Part shown: piece by piece, positions 1 through 8,217 of the stretch
Layout: each line of letters starts with the position of its first letter
Position numbering within the stretch: position 1 is the stretch's first letter
Source: an uncultured Eubacteriales bacterium
GTDB lineage: Bacteria > Bacillota > Clostridia > Peptostreptococcales > Anaerovoracaceae
NCBI GenBank assembly: GCA_902774265.1
Contig: CACYHR010000018.1
Location: 46,277 to 110,276 of the forward strand
Length of the DNA stretch: 64,000 nt
Reading direction: 5' to 3'
The notes under the pieces: model-generated
Databases searched by the model: none
The model's input: only the letters and a program-made list of their open reading frames with translations
Told to the model about the DNA's origin: nothing
Program-made: the position numbers and the translations under genes

Positions 1-2
1 CA

Positions 3-620
3 TGGGAAAAGGCATACGGCGATTCATATGAGGACCTTGAATATACATATGAAGTGATAGACGATCCCGAAGCTCTTCCTGAAAAAGCATATTCTTCCAA
101 ATCAACGGACAGACTTACGAGCGTTTTATATACCATCAGCAATGATATATATAAATATGAAGAGACTGATAAGATACCCGAGAACAGGGAACCTGGTGAT
201 ACCTGCGGACTCAACTGTACTCTCGATCTGAAGGCAGACAATAAGAGTTTTGACATCCGAATCATGACTCAGGGCTACAATGCAGCATATATCAGGAAGA
301 TACAGGATGAAAACAGACTGATAAGCGAACTGTACGACTGCGGATACAAAACAAGATATACCGTACCGCGTTTTCTGAACACCAGAGATTCGCTTATCAG
401 AATACTGCTCAACACATATACCAAACTGAACAACGTCAGTACAGCCAGCACACTGCTGAATATAGATTCGGATAACTATTTCACTCCATGTTCATATCTG
501 CAGGCAATCAACAAAAAAGCCGATATAGTACACGCAAGACTTAACAAGGACAATTCAGTTACTCTTACGAACAGCATTCTCTGCTATATCAGAACTAAAG
601 GCAACCTGCTCTCACTGTAG
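3..620 (+). CDS. 3' part of an unrecognised protein gene, cut by the window edge
   Basis: The reading frame is open from base 3 to the TAG at 618-620, so the GTG at 54 is probably not the true start and the gene begins outside the window. About 205 residues are visible. They are soluble-looking, with no membrane segment or signal, and include short runs such as TCGLNCTLDL and NIDSDNYFTPCSYL with a few scattered cysteines. I do not recognise the family. The next gene is in the same orientation but 129 bases downstream with its own strong ribosome binding site, so there is no sign of translational coupling. Confidence 0.6.
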   Translation, partial: WEKAYGDSYEDLEYTYEVIDDPEALPEKAYSSKSTDRLTSVLYTISNDIYKYEETDKIPENREPGDTCGLNCTLDLKADNKSFDIRIMTQGYNAAYIRKIQDENRLISELYDCGYKTRYTVPRFLNTRDSLIRILLNTYTKLNNVSTASTLLNIDSDNYFTPCSYLQAINKKADIVHARLNKDNSVTLTNSILCYIRTKGNLLSL

Positions 621-643
621 CGCATAAACGCAGTGATATGCTA

Positions 644-685
644 TAATTAGATGCTTATAAACTTTAATTAGATGCTTATAAACTT
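644..685. repeat. perfect 21-bp tandem duplication upstream of PBP1A
   Basis: Two head-to-tail copies of a 21-bp AT-rich unit (644-664 and 665-685) that begins TAATTAGATGC and ends AAACTT. Each copy contains a TTATAAA-like stretch, so the duplication could duplicate a promoter -10-like element in front of the PBP1A gene. The repeat itself is directly seen; a regulatory role is inference. Confidence 0.85.
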
Positions 686-749
686 TTAAGTTTTTTATCT
701 GAAATTACGGTCAGCGCCGTCTTTTCGGAATACACAGGAGGATCGATAA

Positions 750-3700
750 ATGAGATCGGACAGAGATAAAAGAACTGACAGCGAAAAAGAAATAGATGAT
801 TTTCTGAGTCAGTTTGAGACCCCTGTTGATGAATTATCTGCTGATATCAATTCATATCTTGATGAGGATATTACTGACGGATCATCCCCGGATAAGAGCT
901 TTTTGTGGGTAGACCACCCTGATGATATAAAATCCATCAGACAAAAAGAGATTAAGCAGAGAGCTAAAAGTGCGTCACACGGTGCAGGACCGGTTTCGCA
1001 GCAGACCGTGCCGGCGGATCCTGATGCAGATTTTCCGTCAGAAGGAAGGCGTGCTTCACATGCGGTTCAGCCGCCGGAAGGCAGACACGCCGCACATGCG
1101 GTTCAGCCGCCGGAAGGCAGACACGCCGCACATGCGGTTCAGCCGCCGGAAGACAAACACGCCGCACATGCGGTTCAGTCTCCGGAAGGCAAACACGCTG
1201 CTCATACAGCTCAGGACGGAAATCTTATAGCAGCAGCGGGTGCGGCAGTTTCGGAACAGCTTAGACCTGTAACAAAGTACGATGCTGCAGCAGATGAAGG
1301 ATCTGCTCCTTCCCTTCAGCAGAATATGCAGCCTGAATCCAGACATGAGCCTGCAACGGTCAAGTCCAGATCAGTGGGCAAGGTTACCACCTCGTCATAC
1401 AAAGCCGGAAAAGAAGTAAAAAAGCGTGTCAGAAAAGCCTCGGGCAAGGTAAAGAAAAGCACTTTCATATCTACTGCAGCTGCAGGCAAAATGCTTTCGA
1501 AAATCAAAAAGGTAAACAGAAAAAAGCTGAACGAAAAGCTTTTCCTCAAACCTAATCCGAAATTTGATCCATCTCAGCCTGTCGGCAGAGGCAACAAGCC
1601 TAATAAGATAAGCATCAAAAAGCTTTTCCTCGATCTGGTCGGTGTCGGAATGCTCTGTGTGCTGGGATTCCTCATTTTTGCCCTGAGCTGCATCGCTACA
1701 GCGCCAAAATATGATTTTAAGGATGTTTATTCTGTAGTTGATACATCATCTATAATCTATGATGATGAAGGTGAACAGGTAGACAGTGTATTCTACACAC
1801 AGAACCGTAAGGTTATAAAATACGACGATATGCCGGAGAATCTCATCAATTCTTTTATTGCGATCGAAGATAAGACATTCTGGAAACACCATGGTTTCAA
1901 CTGGACACGAATGATAGGCGCTATCCTTTCCTCCTTTACCGGTCACGGCAGGATAAGCGGTACGAGTACGATCACTCAGCAGCTGTCACGTAATGTCTAC
2001 CTTGCAGACATCAAGAGCCAGCGAAGCATCAAGCGTAAGATACTCGAAATGTATTATGCGGCCAGACTGGAACATGCTCTCAGCAAAGAGGAAATAATAG
2101 AAGCTTATCTGAATACGATATACCTCGGACACGGCTGCTACGGTGTCAATGCAGCAGCAAAGACTTATTTCTCGAAGAGCGTCAAAAAGCTGAATCTCGA
2201 ACAGTGCGCCGCACTTGCCGCCCTTCCGCAGGCTCCTGAGGACTATGCTCTGCTCAAATTTGCCGATGACGTAGGAACTACCGCCGAAGATTCCGAGATC
2301 GTTGCAAGAGAACCGGATACTATCGTAACAAATGATACATCGAGAAACCGCCGCGACCTCACTCTCAGGCTCATGCTTGATCAGGGGTATATCACGCAGG
2401 AGGAATATGATGACAATGTCGATAAATCCGTGAATTCCTTTATCAAACCGACTATTACCACGGGAAACGGCAATTACTCATATTATCATGAATACCTTGT
2501 GGATACGGTCATACATGATCTTATGAAGGAATTCGATATGGAATATGAAGATGCCGAAAGAATGGTTTATACCAGAGGGCTCAGGATATACTCTACTATG
2601 GACAGTCAGGCTCAGAATGTTGTAGCAGAGGAATTCCAGGACGCATCCAACTTCCCTTCCCTGACCGCATTATACAATACGGACTATGACGGGAACATGC
2701 TCAACAACGACGGAGATATAGCCCTTTACAAGTATGACAATGATTTTGACGAAGACGGAGATTTCACTCTCGACGATGACGAGGTCGATTTTAACGATGA
2801 CGGATCTGTAACCATACTCAAGGACAAAAAGCTTTATATTTATGAGACACAGGTCGGAGACGGAACGGATTACAGTCTGGAGTTCAAGGACTACTACAGA
2901 GTGGTAGATGACAAGCTCTATTCCATACAGGGAGGATATATCAATATTCCTTCGACATACAAATCCCTTGACGGAGACGGCAATCTGGTAGTTTCCGCTC
3001 AGTATTTTGAAGATTACGGCGACTCAGCAAAGAAAACCGACGACGGGATCGTTTTCAAAAAGGATTCATACTCTCTCTCTTCTATGACACTGCAGCCTCA
3101 GGGAGCGATGGTTATAGTTGAGAACGGAACGGGCAAAGTAAAGGCGATGGTCGGAGGTAGAGCCTTCAAGGGACAGAAACTGCTCAACAGAGCGCTCAAT
3201 GCCCGCCAGCCGGGATCCTCCATCAAGCCTCTCGCCGTATACGGTGCAGCCCTGCAGAAGAGCTACGAGCTTGCCGAAAAAGGTGAGAAATGGAATTTCA
3301 TCAATTTTGAGATAGACAGACAGGGCACCAGAGGCTGGGGAGATTATGTAACCGTTCATTCCTCTATCGAGGATGAGAGAACATATATCGAAGACAGATA
3401 CTGGCCGAACAACTATTCCAGAACATTTACCGGAAAGAACACTTTCAAGACAGCTATACAGAAATCGATAAACACATGTGCCGTTAAGCTGCAGCTGCAG
3501 ATAGGAAATGAATTCTCGATGAATCAGCTCGAAAAATTCGGTATCACTACGGCAATCGATGATGAGAGCAAAGAGGCTAATGATATGAACCCTGCCGCAC
3601 TTGCACTCGGTGCTATGTGCGAAGGTGTAAAGCCACTTGAAATGGCTCTTGCCTACGCGGCCTTCCCTGCTGGCGGTCAGGTCAACTCAGCTATCTGCTA

Positions 3701-4445
3701 CACTAAGGTCGAAGACAGAAACGGTGATATTCTTCTCAAGGGAGAATCCGAAGCTACTGAGGCTATAAACGAAGGTGTTGCCTTCATCATGACAGATGTG
3801 CTTCAGTCAGTAGTAAAAGCCAATGGATATATTCATCTTGATGATGTACAGCCGGGAGGCAAAACCGGTACTACAAATGACAAATACGATCTGTGGTTCG
3901 ACGGATTCACACCATCATATGCGGCATCACTCTGGATTGGTACCGATATGAATGTAGAAATGAACGCCGAATCATTCCAGACTGCTCAGTTCTGGGGAAA
4001 GATAATGAACCAGATTCCTAAGGCTCTCGAAGGTTCATATCCTAAGCAGCCGTCCAATGTAATATCAAGGTATGGTGAATACTTCACAGAAGGCACTGAG
4101 ACCGGACTCACCTCCTGGAGCAGCGAAGATGAAAGGAAAAAGCGTATCGCTGCCGCCCGTCAGAAATGGCAGGCCGAGAGAAAGAACCATAAGGTATGGG
4201 TCGAGGAAAAAGGCCACTACGAAACAAGAGTAGTCTCACCGGAAACATATAAAACAGAGACATATGAAGAGGAAGAAGAATATATCGATGAAGACGGTGA
4301 AATCAGAACAAGAAAAGTCACTAAAGAACGTCAGGTGATCGATAAACCGGCTGTTACCGAAAAGGTATGGGTAGTCGACAAGAAAGCCCACTGGGAATAT
4401 GAAAAAGGCTGGCGTGACGGAGACTTCCACTATAACGGAAACTGA
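750..4445 (+). CDS. class A penicillin-binding protein (PBP1A-type transglycosylase/transpeptidase)
   Basis: Bifunctional peptidoglycan synthase acting on the outer face of the membrane: it polymerises lipid II glycan chains and cross-links stem peptides. The start is ATG 750 with AGGAGG at 736-741. The first ~290 residues are cytoplasmic, basic and low complexity, and hold a 12-residue repeat (residues 104-151). One membrane segment follows (about 294-316). The GT51 domain shows AIEDKTFWKHHG with the catalytic Glu373, and TSTITQQL. The transpeptidase domain has SSIK (Ser823 to Lys826), SIN and KTGTT. Between the two domains an acidic insert contains an EF-hand-like loop, D665 to D676. The C-terminus carries a repetitive charged tail with GHYE and HWEYEKGW. 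At 1231 residues it is long for the family, because of the N-terminal, linker and C-terminal additions. It is probably monocistronic, with a terminator directly after it. Confidence 0.95.
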   Translation: MRSDRDKRTDSEKEIDDFLSQFETPVDELSADINSYLDEDITDGSSPDKSFLWVDHPDDIKSIRQKEIKQRAKSASHGAGPVSQQTVPADPDADFPSEGRRASHAVQPPEGRHAAHAVQPPEGRHAAHAVQPPEDKHAAHAVQSPEGKHAAHTAQDGNLIAAAGAAVSEQLRPVTKYDAAADEGSAPSLQQNMQPESRHEPATVKSRSVGKVTTSSYKAGKEVKKRVRKASGKVKKSTFISTAAAGKMLSKIKKVNRKKLNEKLFLKPNPKFDPSQPVGRGNKPNKISIKKLFLDLVGVGMLCVLGFLIFALSCIATAPKYDFKDVYSVVDTSSIIYDDEGEQVDSVFYTQNRKVIKYDDMPENLINSFIAIEDKTFWKHHGFNWTRMIGAILSSFTGHGRISGTSTITQQLSRNVYLADIKSQRSIKRKILEMYYAARLEHALSKEEIIEAYLNTIYLGHGCYGVNAAAKTYFSKSVKKLNLEQCAALAALPQAPEDYALLKFADDVGTTAEDSEIVAREPDTIVTNDTSRNRRDLTLRLMLDQGYITQEEYDDNVDKSVNSFIKPTITTGNGNYSYYHEYLVDTVIHDLMKEFDMEYEDAERMVYTRGLRIYSTMDSQAQNVVAEEFQDASNFPSLTALYNTDYDGNMLNNDGDIALYKYDNDFDEDGDFTLDDDEVDFNDDGSVTILKDKKLYIYETQVGDGTDYSLEFKDYYRVVDDKLYSIQGGYINIPSTYKSLDGDGNLVVSAQYFEDYGDSAKKTDDGIVFKKDSYSLSSMTLQPQGAMVIVENGTGKVKAMVGGRAFKGQKLLNRALNARQPGSSIKPLAVYGAALQKSYELAEKGEKWNFINFEIDRQGTRGWGDYVTVHSSIEDERTYIEDRYWPNNYSRTFTGKNTFKTAIQKSINTCAVKLQLQIGNEFSMNQLEKFGITTAIDDESKEANDMNPAALALGAMCEGVKPLEMALAYAAFPAGGQVNSAICYTKVEDRNGDILLKGESEATEAINEGVAFIMTDVLQSVVKANGYIHLDDVQPGGKTGTTNDKYDLWFDGFTPSYAASLWIGTDMNVEMNAESFQTAQFWGKIMNQIPKALEGSYPKQPSNVISRYGEYFTEGTETGLTSWSSEDERKKRIAAARQKWQAERKNHKVWVEEKGHYETRVVSPETYKTETYEEEEEYIDEDGEIRTRKVTKERQVIDKPAVTEKVWVVDKKAHWEYEKGWRDGDFHYNGN
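1059..1202 (+). repeat. four tandem 36-bp units within the PBP1A gene
   Basis: Starting at 1059, 1095, 1131 and 1167, four 36-bp units encode the 12-residue motif HAVQPPEGRHAA with small changes (EDK, SPEGK). A decayed fifth unit follows at 1203. They lie in the cytoplasmic N-terminal region. The near identity of units two and three at DNA level suggests recent expansion or slippage. Confidence 0.9.
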
Positions 4446-4464
4446 TATGACCGAATGATACTGA

Positions 4465-4493
4465 AGCGGCGGGAAACGCTCCCGCCGCTTTTT
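4465..4493 (+). terminator. rho-independent terminator after PBP1A
   Basis: GCGGCGGG (4466-4473) pairs perfectly with CCCGCCGC (4481-4488) around a 7-base loop and is followed by TTTTT. It ends 20 bases after the PBP1A stop and precedes the promoter of the next gene. Confidence 0.9.
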
Positions 4494-4563
4494 GTGTCCA
4501 CAACCGACTTTTTGTATGTATTTTTGTGTGAATTATGTAGATTTTGTGATAGTTTTATTCATA

Positions 4564-4592
4564 TTGACATCACATTTGCTTAATAGTAAAAT
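4564..4592 (+). promoter_or_regulatory. sigma-70-type promoter of the NSS symporter gene
   Basis: TTGACA at 4564-4569, a 17-base spacer, then TAAAAT at 4587-4592. It lies 50 bases before the ATG at 4642 and just after the PBP1A terminator, so the symporter is probably transcribed alone. Confidence 0.8.
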
Positions 4593-4641
4593 TACTTCGT
4601 GGTTAAGCGTAATACGCTATTTTTCAAGGAGGTATTTTATT

Positions 4642-6027
4642 ATGGAACAAAGTAAAGGTCAATTTAATTCGAATTTCGGATTCCTTATGGCCGCACTTGG
4701 ATCCGCAGTAGGTCTTGGAAACCTCTGGTCCTTCCCTTACAAGATGGGACTCGGCGGTGGATTCGCATTCCTGCTTATCTACGTCATCCTGCTTGTAACT
4801 GTAGGTTATCCTCTGATTCTTTCCGAGATCGCTATCGGACGTAAATCTCAGAAAGCTGCTATCGAAGCTTATTATGAGATTCACCCTGCATTCAAGTTCA
4901 ACGGTGTACTGCAGACTGCCGTACCGTTCTTCCTGATCGCATTCTACTGCACATTCGGTGGATACATCATGAAGTATCTGGTTTATTCAATCATGGCATT
5001 CGGCGGTAAAGAAGTTGATCCTGGTGCATTCTTCGAAGCTTCCCTGCTCAGCAACGGCGGAGCTGCAATGATTTGGATGGTAATCTTCCTGGTACTGACA
5101 ATTCTCATCGTACTCGGCGGAGTATCCGGCGGTATCGAAAAGTTCTGCAAGGTCGCTATGCCTGCACTCTTCGTAATGCTGATCGTTATCGTAATCAGAT
5201 CCTGCACACTGCCTGGATCAGGCGAAGGTCTTGCATTCCTGTTCAAGCCTCACTTCGACGGCATGAACTCCGCAAAGGGATTCTTCGACACAATGAAGCT
5301 GGCCGGCGGACAGATGTTCTTCTCACTGTCACTCGCTTCGGGATGCCTCATTGCTTACGGTTCATATCTGGATAAGAAAGAGAACCTCGAAAAGGACGCT
5401 GTATTTATTGCTGTTGGTGACTCCATCGCTGCTATCCTTGCCGGTATGGCTATCATGCCTGCTTGCACAGCTTACGGAATCGAGCCTGGTGCTGGTCCTG
5501 GACTCCTGTTCATCTCCATGCAGACAGTATTCAACAACCTCGCTGGCGGTAAATTCTTCGGATTCCTCTTCTGGCTGCTCGTATTCTTCGCAGCTCTGTC
5601 ATCATCTATCGGTATGATGGAAGGCGGAATCTCAGCTATCCTCGACAACAGGATCAAGGCTGGTAAATCTGCTAACAGATTCGCAGTTACAATGATCATG
5701 GGTGCCTGGGCTCTTATCGGTAACTCACTGACAACTCTTGACTGCCTCGGCGCAGCTGACACAGTTGCATGGTTCCACCTGCTCGGACAGCCTGACGTAC
5801 TGGACGTTTGGGATGCTCTTGCTGAAGGTATCCTGATGCCTCTCACAGGTCTGATCATGGCTATCCTGATTGGCTGGGTTGTTCCACACTATGTTGATGA
5901 TGAGATCGAAAAAGGATCCAACTTCAAATCAAAAGGATTCTTTGATTTCTGCATCAAATGGCTCGGACCTATCTTCATGGTTCTGATCGTTTACGGACAG
6001 CTCACATCATTCTGGGGTGGCAAGTAA
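4642..6027 (+). CDS. sodium-dependent transporter, neurotransmitter:sodium symporter (NSS/SNF) family
   Basis: Integral membrane protein that should couple Na+ entry to uptake of an amino acid or related amine. The open frame extends further upstream, but ATG 4642 is preceded by AAGGAGG (4626-4632) and gives the typical family N-terminus; the product is 461 residues. Segment one carries the family signature GLGNLWSFPY at residues 24-33, whose Asn27 matches the sodium-site asparagine of LeuT. Eleven to twelve hydrophobic segments follow, with Gly-rich unwound helices as in other bacterial NSS proteins. The codon choice is strongly biased to a few codons compared with neighbouring genes, suggesting high expression. 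The substrate cannot be told from the sequence; tryptophan, tyrosine and other hydrophobic amino acids are known for bacterial members. Confidence 0.93.
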   Translation: MEQSKGQFNSNFGFLMAALGSAVGLGNLWSFPYKMGLGGGFAFLLIYVILLVTVGYPLILSEIAIGRKSQKAAIEAYYEIHPAFKFNGVLQTAVPFFLIAFYCTFGGYIMKYLVYSIMAFGGKEVDPGAFFEASLLSNGGAAMIWMVIFLVLTILIVLGGVSGGIEKFCKVAMPALFVMLIVIVIRSCTLPGSGEGLAFLFKPHFDGMNSAKGFFDTMKLAGGQMFFSLSLASGCLIAYGSYLDKKENLEKDAVFIAVGDSIAAILAGMAIMPACTAYGIEPGAGPGLLFISMQTVFNNLAGGKFFGFLFWLLVFFAALSSSIGMMEGGISAILDNRIKAGKSANRFAVTMIMGAWALIGNSLTTLDCLGAADTVAWFHLLGQPDVLDVWDALAEGILMPLTGLIMAILIGWVVPHYVDDEIEKGSNFKSKGFFDFCIKWLGPIFMVLIVYGQLTSFWGGK

Positions 6028-6064
6028 TCCAACATAGGTATTGGGGAAAAAATAAAACAACCAC

Positions 6065-6101
6065 AATAAATCCCGGTGATCACTCACCGGGTATTTATTT
6101 T
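6065..6101. terminator. bidirectional terminator between convergent genes
   Basis: CCCGGTGA (6072-6079) pairs with TCACCGGG (6084-6091). The stem is extended by flanking A and T runs, so U-tracts exist on both strands. It sits between the symporter (+) and the DUF1097-like gene (-), which converge here. Confidence 0.85.
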
Positions 6102-6107
6102 GCCATA

Positions 6108-6599
6108 TTACTTTTTGCTGTTCCACAGGCGGTGTATCCTGTCGAGCAGCACTCCTACATAATACACTCCCACCAGCATCGCTATTCCGATCTGTACAGC
6201 CAGATTGAGTCTCGGTGTTGTCGTATCGAGATTCATTGTCAGCATCCCTATCGCCCATCCTGCGAGCCATGACGGCATATGGAAAATATCCGGCAGCAGG
6301 TTTGATATTATGACCGCAAGGAATCCGAATACGGCCAGCGTACAAAACAGCGTCAGATCGGCGTTAAACGGCGTATGCGTCATTATACTTCCTGACAGCA
6401 GCGCCCATATATCCCCTGCCAGATATCCCAGAGCGATCTTATGAGCATCTTCAAACTTATTTCCGTTTGTGCCGTATATTCCGGCTGCAATAAGAGCGAT
6501 CGGACCGACGCTGTTCCCGAGATAAGGGCTTGCGACTGCCCATATTGGCGGCATCACCGCGATCAGTACGCCGAGCGTTATTATTTCTTTCTTATTCAT
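6108..6599 (-). CDS. small multi-pass membrane protein, DUF1097-like
   Basis: A hydrophobic protein of 163 residues when started at ATG 6599 (MNKKEII), which has GGGGAA a few bases upstream; the frame also allows an ATG at 6641. About five membrane segments are visible, with short loops such as PYLGNSVGP and NLDTTTPRLN. Composition and spacing resemble the DUF1097 (YcdZ-type) family, whose function is unknown. It is the last gene of the - strand run that starts with the permease at 13413, but a terminator-like hairpin separates it from the beta-propeller gene upstream, so it may be transcribed separately or by read-through. DUF1097 membership is a judgement by eye. Confidence 0.6.
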   Translation of the reverse strand: MNKKEIITLGVLIAVMPPIWAVASPYLGNSVGPIALIAAGIYGTNGNKFEDAHKIALGYLAGDIWALLSGSIMTHTPFNADLTLFCTLAVFGFLAVIISNLLPDIFHMPSWLAGWAIGMLTMNLDTTTPRLNLAVQIGIAMLVGVYYVGVLLDRIHRLWNSKK

Positions 6600-6671
6600 T
6601 TTTTCCCCGTTAATTATTAATATAATCAGCTTTGAATCCAATCCGCTATAAATAGCTGATTTACTATACTG

Positions 6672-6729
6672 AAAAAGCCCACCTGCTCCTGATCTTACAG
6701 TCTGTAAGCGAGAACGTGAATGGGCTTTT
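6672..6729 (-). terminator. two-stem terminator-like hairpin after the LVIVD gene
   Basis: On the - strand AAAAGCCCA (6729-6721) pairs with TGGGCTTTTT (6681-6672) and gives a terminal U-run. Inside the loop is a second perfect stem, CTTACAG/CTGTAAG (6694-6708). Those inner arms equal the tips of the repeated intergenic element found at 9191 and 13608, which is unusual for a plain terminator. Confidence 0.65.
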
Positions 6730-6788
6730 ACAATGCTTAAACAAATGCTATTGCGATGAGCTGATCACTGCCCGTTAGAAGCCGGAAA

Positions 6789-8180
6789 TCAGTCCTCATA
6801 TGTCTTGCGAAGGATGTAGAATCCGTCGCTGTTAGCATCGATAATGATGTTTCCCCTGTCGTCTACTACTACATCCTCTGTCATGGCCATCATCGGTCCA
6901 GGGAACGGGAAGCACTTCTTAGTAGGATTCGGCGGGATGAAATATGCCTTTTCCTTGATGTAGAAAGGATCCGATACATCATATATCCTGAGTCCTGCCG
7001 CAAAGTAGCAGTCATAGACTACATCATTTCTCTGCTCAAGCCATGGCTTGTTGCTCATAGGTTCATGAACATTGTGAGGTCCGAAAGGTCCGCCCTTTGA
7101 TCCCTCGGCAAGTCCGTATACATTGAAATTCGGAGCCGGGAAGCCTTCAGGTACTTCCGGATAAGGGAACTCAGCTATCAGCACAGGATTTGTCGGATCG
7201 GAAACATCGACCATATGGAGATTGTTCATCGCCTGTGCCTGGGTAACAACTCCGTCCTTGATAAATCCGAATCTCTCACCTTCATTAGTCACTACTACGA
7301 GATCTCTGCCAACGAGAGGCAGTGCGGTATGTGTTCTCGCACCTGCGAGTCTGCTTGAGAATGCAGGCATGAATTTGAGGTTTCCGAGAGCCTTAGGCCT
7401 TGTTATCTCCGAAATATCGAGTACATAGAGGCCGTCGCCGCAGTATCCGCAGTAAACCTTATCTCCTACTACGAACGGAGGGCCGTGCAGCCATCCTTTG
7501 TCCATGAAGTTTGGATTATGCGGTGCGGAGTGATCTATCTCTCTGCCCGGAACACCGTAGACATACTGATGAGGAGCCCACCAGCGGCCGACTTCAACAG
7601 GATTCGATGGATCTGCAATGCTGACTATCCTGTAGATAAGGCCTTCGAATTCATCGGCCTCGGATGACAGATGAACATAATCACCGCCGTTATACATGAA
7701 TCTGTGAACTCCCATCGAATACGGAACTCCGCAGTCCCAGTATCCCAGATACTCAGGATTCTCAGGATCGTTCTTGAGGTCATAGATCATAATTCCCTGC
7801 AGACTCTTCATCTTGGCACGGTCTCCGACCAGAACACTCGGGCCGCTTCCGGATGTAAGAGCAAAGATCAGCTTGTCGTCAGCAATCTGCAGTTTTGGTA
7901 TTGAAGTTGTAGGATATTCGTCTATATCGAACGGGAGCCATTTCTTGATAAAAACAGGATTCCTCGGATCCGTGACATCGCTTATCATGATGCCTACACC
8001 GTCAGGACCGGCGGCAAAACATGCTCCGTAAAGCAGATATCTGCCGGCCTCGGTGCGGTACAGACCCATCTGGAACATACCGCATGTCCCGTCCATATCG
8101 CAGTATGAGAGCACCTCAAGGTTCTTTATATAACCATCATTGCCCTCACCCTTCGAGTAAAAATATTTTCCTTTGCCCAT
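6789..8180 (-). CDS. LVIVD-repeat beta-propeller protein
   Basis: A protein of 463 residues with no signal peptide or membrane segment. At least five repeats of the form (V/I)xDVSDPxNPVxI are present, for example ISDVTDPRNPVFI, VSIADPSNPVEVG, LDISEITRPK, VDVSDPTNPVLI and YDVSDPFYIKE. This is the LVIVD signature of cytosolic or periplasmic beta-propellers distantly related to selenium-binding protein. Several His-rich loops (GVHRF, DHSAPHNP, GPHNVHEP, RTHTALP) sit between blades and could bind a metal, as in SBP56/methanethiol oxidase. The start ATG 8180 has AAGGAG seven bases upstream. It follows the EthD-like gene by 37 bases, so the two are probably co-transcribed. The reaction, if any, is unknown; a structural or substrate-binding role is equally possible. 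Confidence 0.75.
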   Translation of the reverse strand: MGKGKYFYSKGEGNDGYIKNLEVLSYCDMDGTCGMFQMGLYRTEAGRYLLYGACFAAGPDGVGIMISDVTDPRNPVFIKKWLPFDIDEYPTTSIPKLQIADDKLIFALTSGSGPSVLVGDRAKMKSLQGIMIYDLKNDPENPEYLGYWDCGVPYSMGVHRFMYNGGDYVHLSSEADEFEGLIYRIVSIADPSNPVEVGRWWAPHQYVYGVPGREIDHSAPHNPNFMDKGWLHGPPFVVGDKVYCGYCGDGLYVLDISEITRPKALGNLKFMPAFSSRLAGARTHTALPLVGRDLVVVTNEGERFGFIKDGVVTQAQAMNNLHMVDVSDPTNPVLIAEFPYPEVPEGFPAPNFNVYGLAEGSKGGPFGPHNVHEPMSNKPWLEQRNDVVYDCYFAAGLRIYDVSDPFYIKEKAYFIPPNPTKKCFPFPGPMMAMTEDVVVDDRGNIIIDANSDGFYILRKTYED

Positions 8181-8217
8181 TATTGTCTCCTTGTTTTGTC
8201 AGTTACATAGAGGCTTG

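Noticed and set aside
1059-1202. Regular 36-bp repeats considered as a CRISPR array
   Set aside because: Units are contiguous with no spacers and are in frame within the PBP1A gene.
4492-4641. Longer start for the NSS symporter at 4492
   Set aside because: It would include the promoter and terminator region, and ATG 4642 has a strong AAGGAGG site and the standard family N-terminus.
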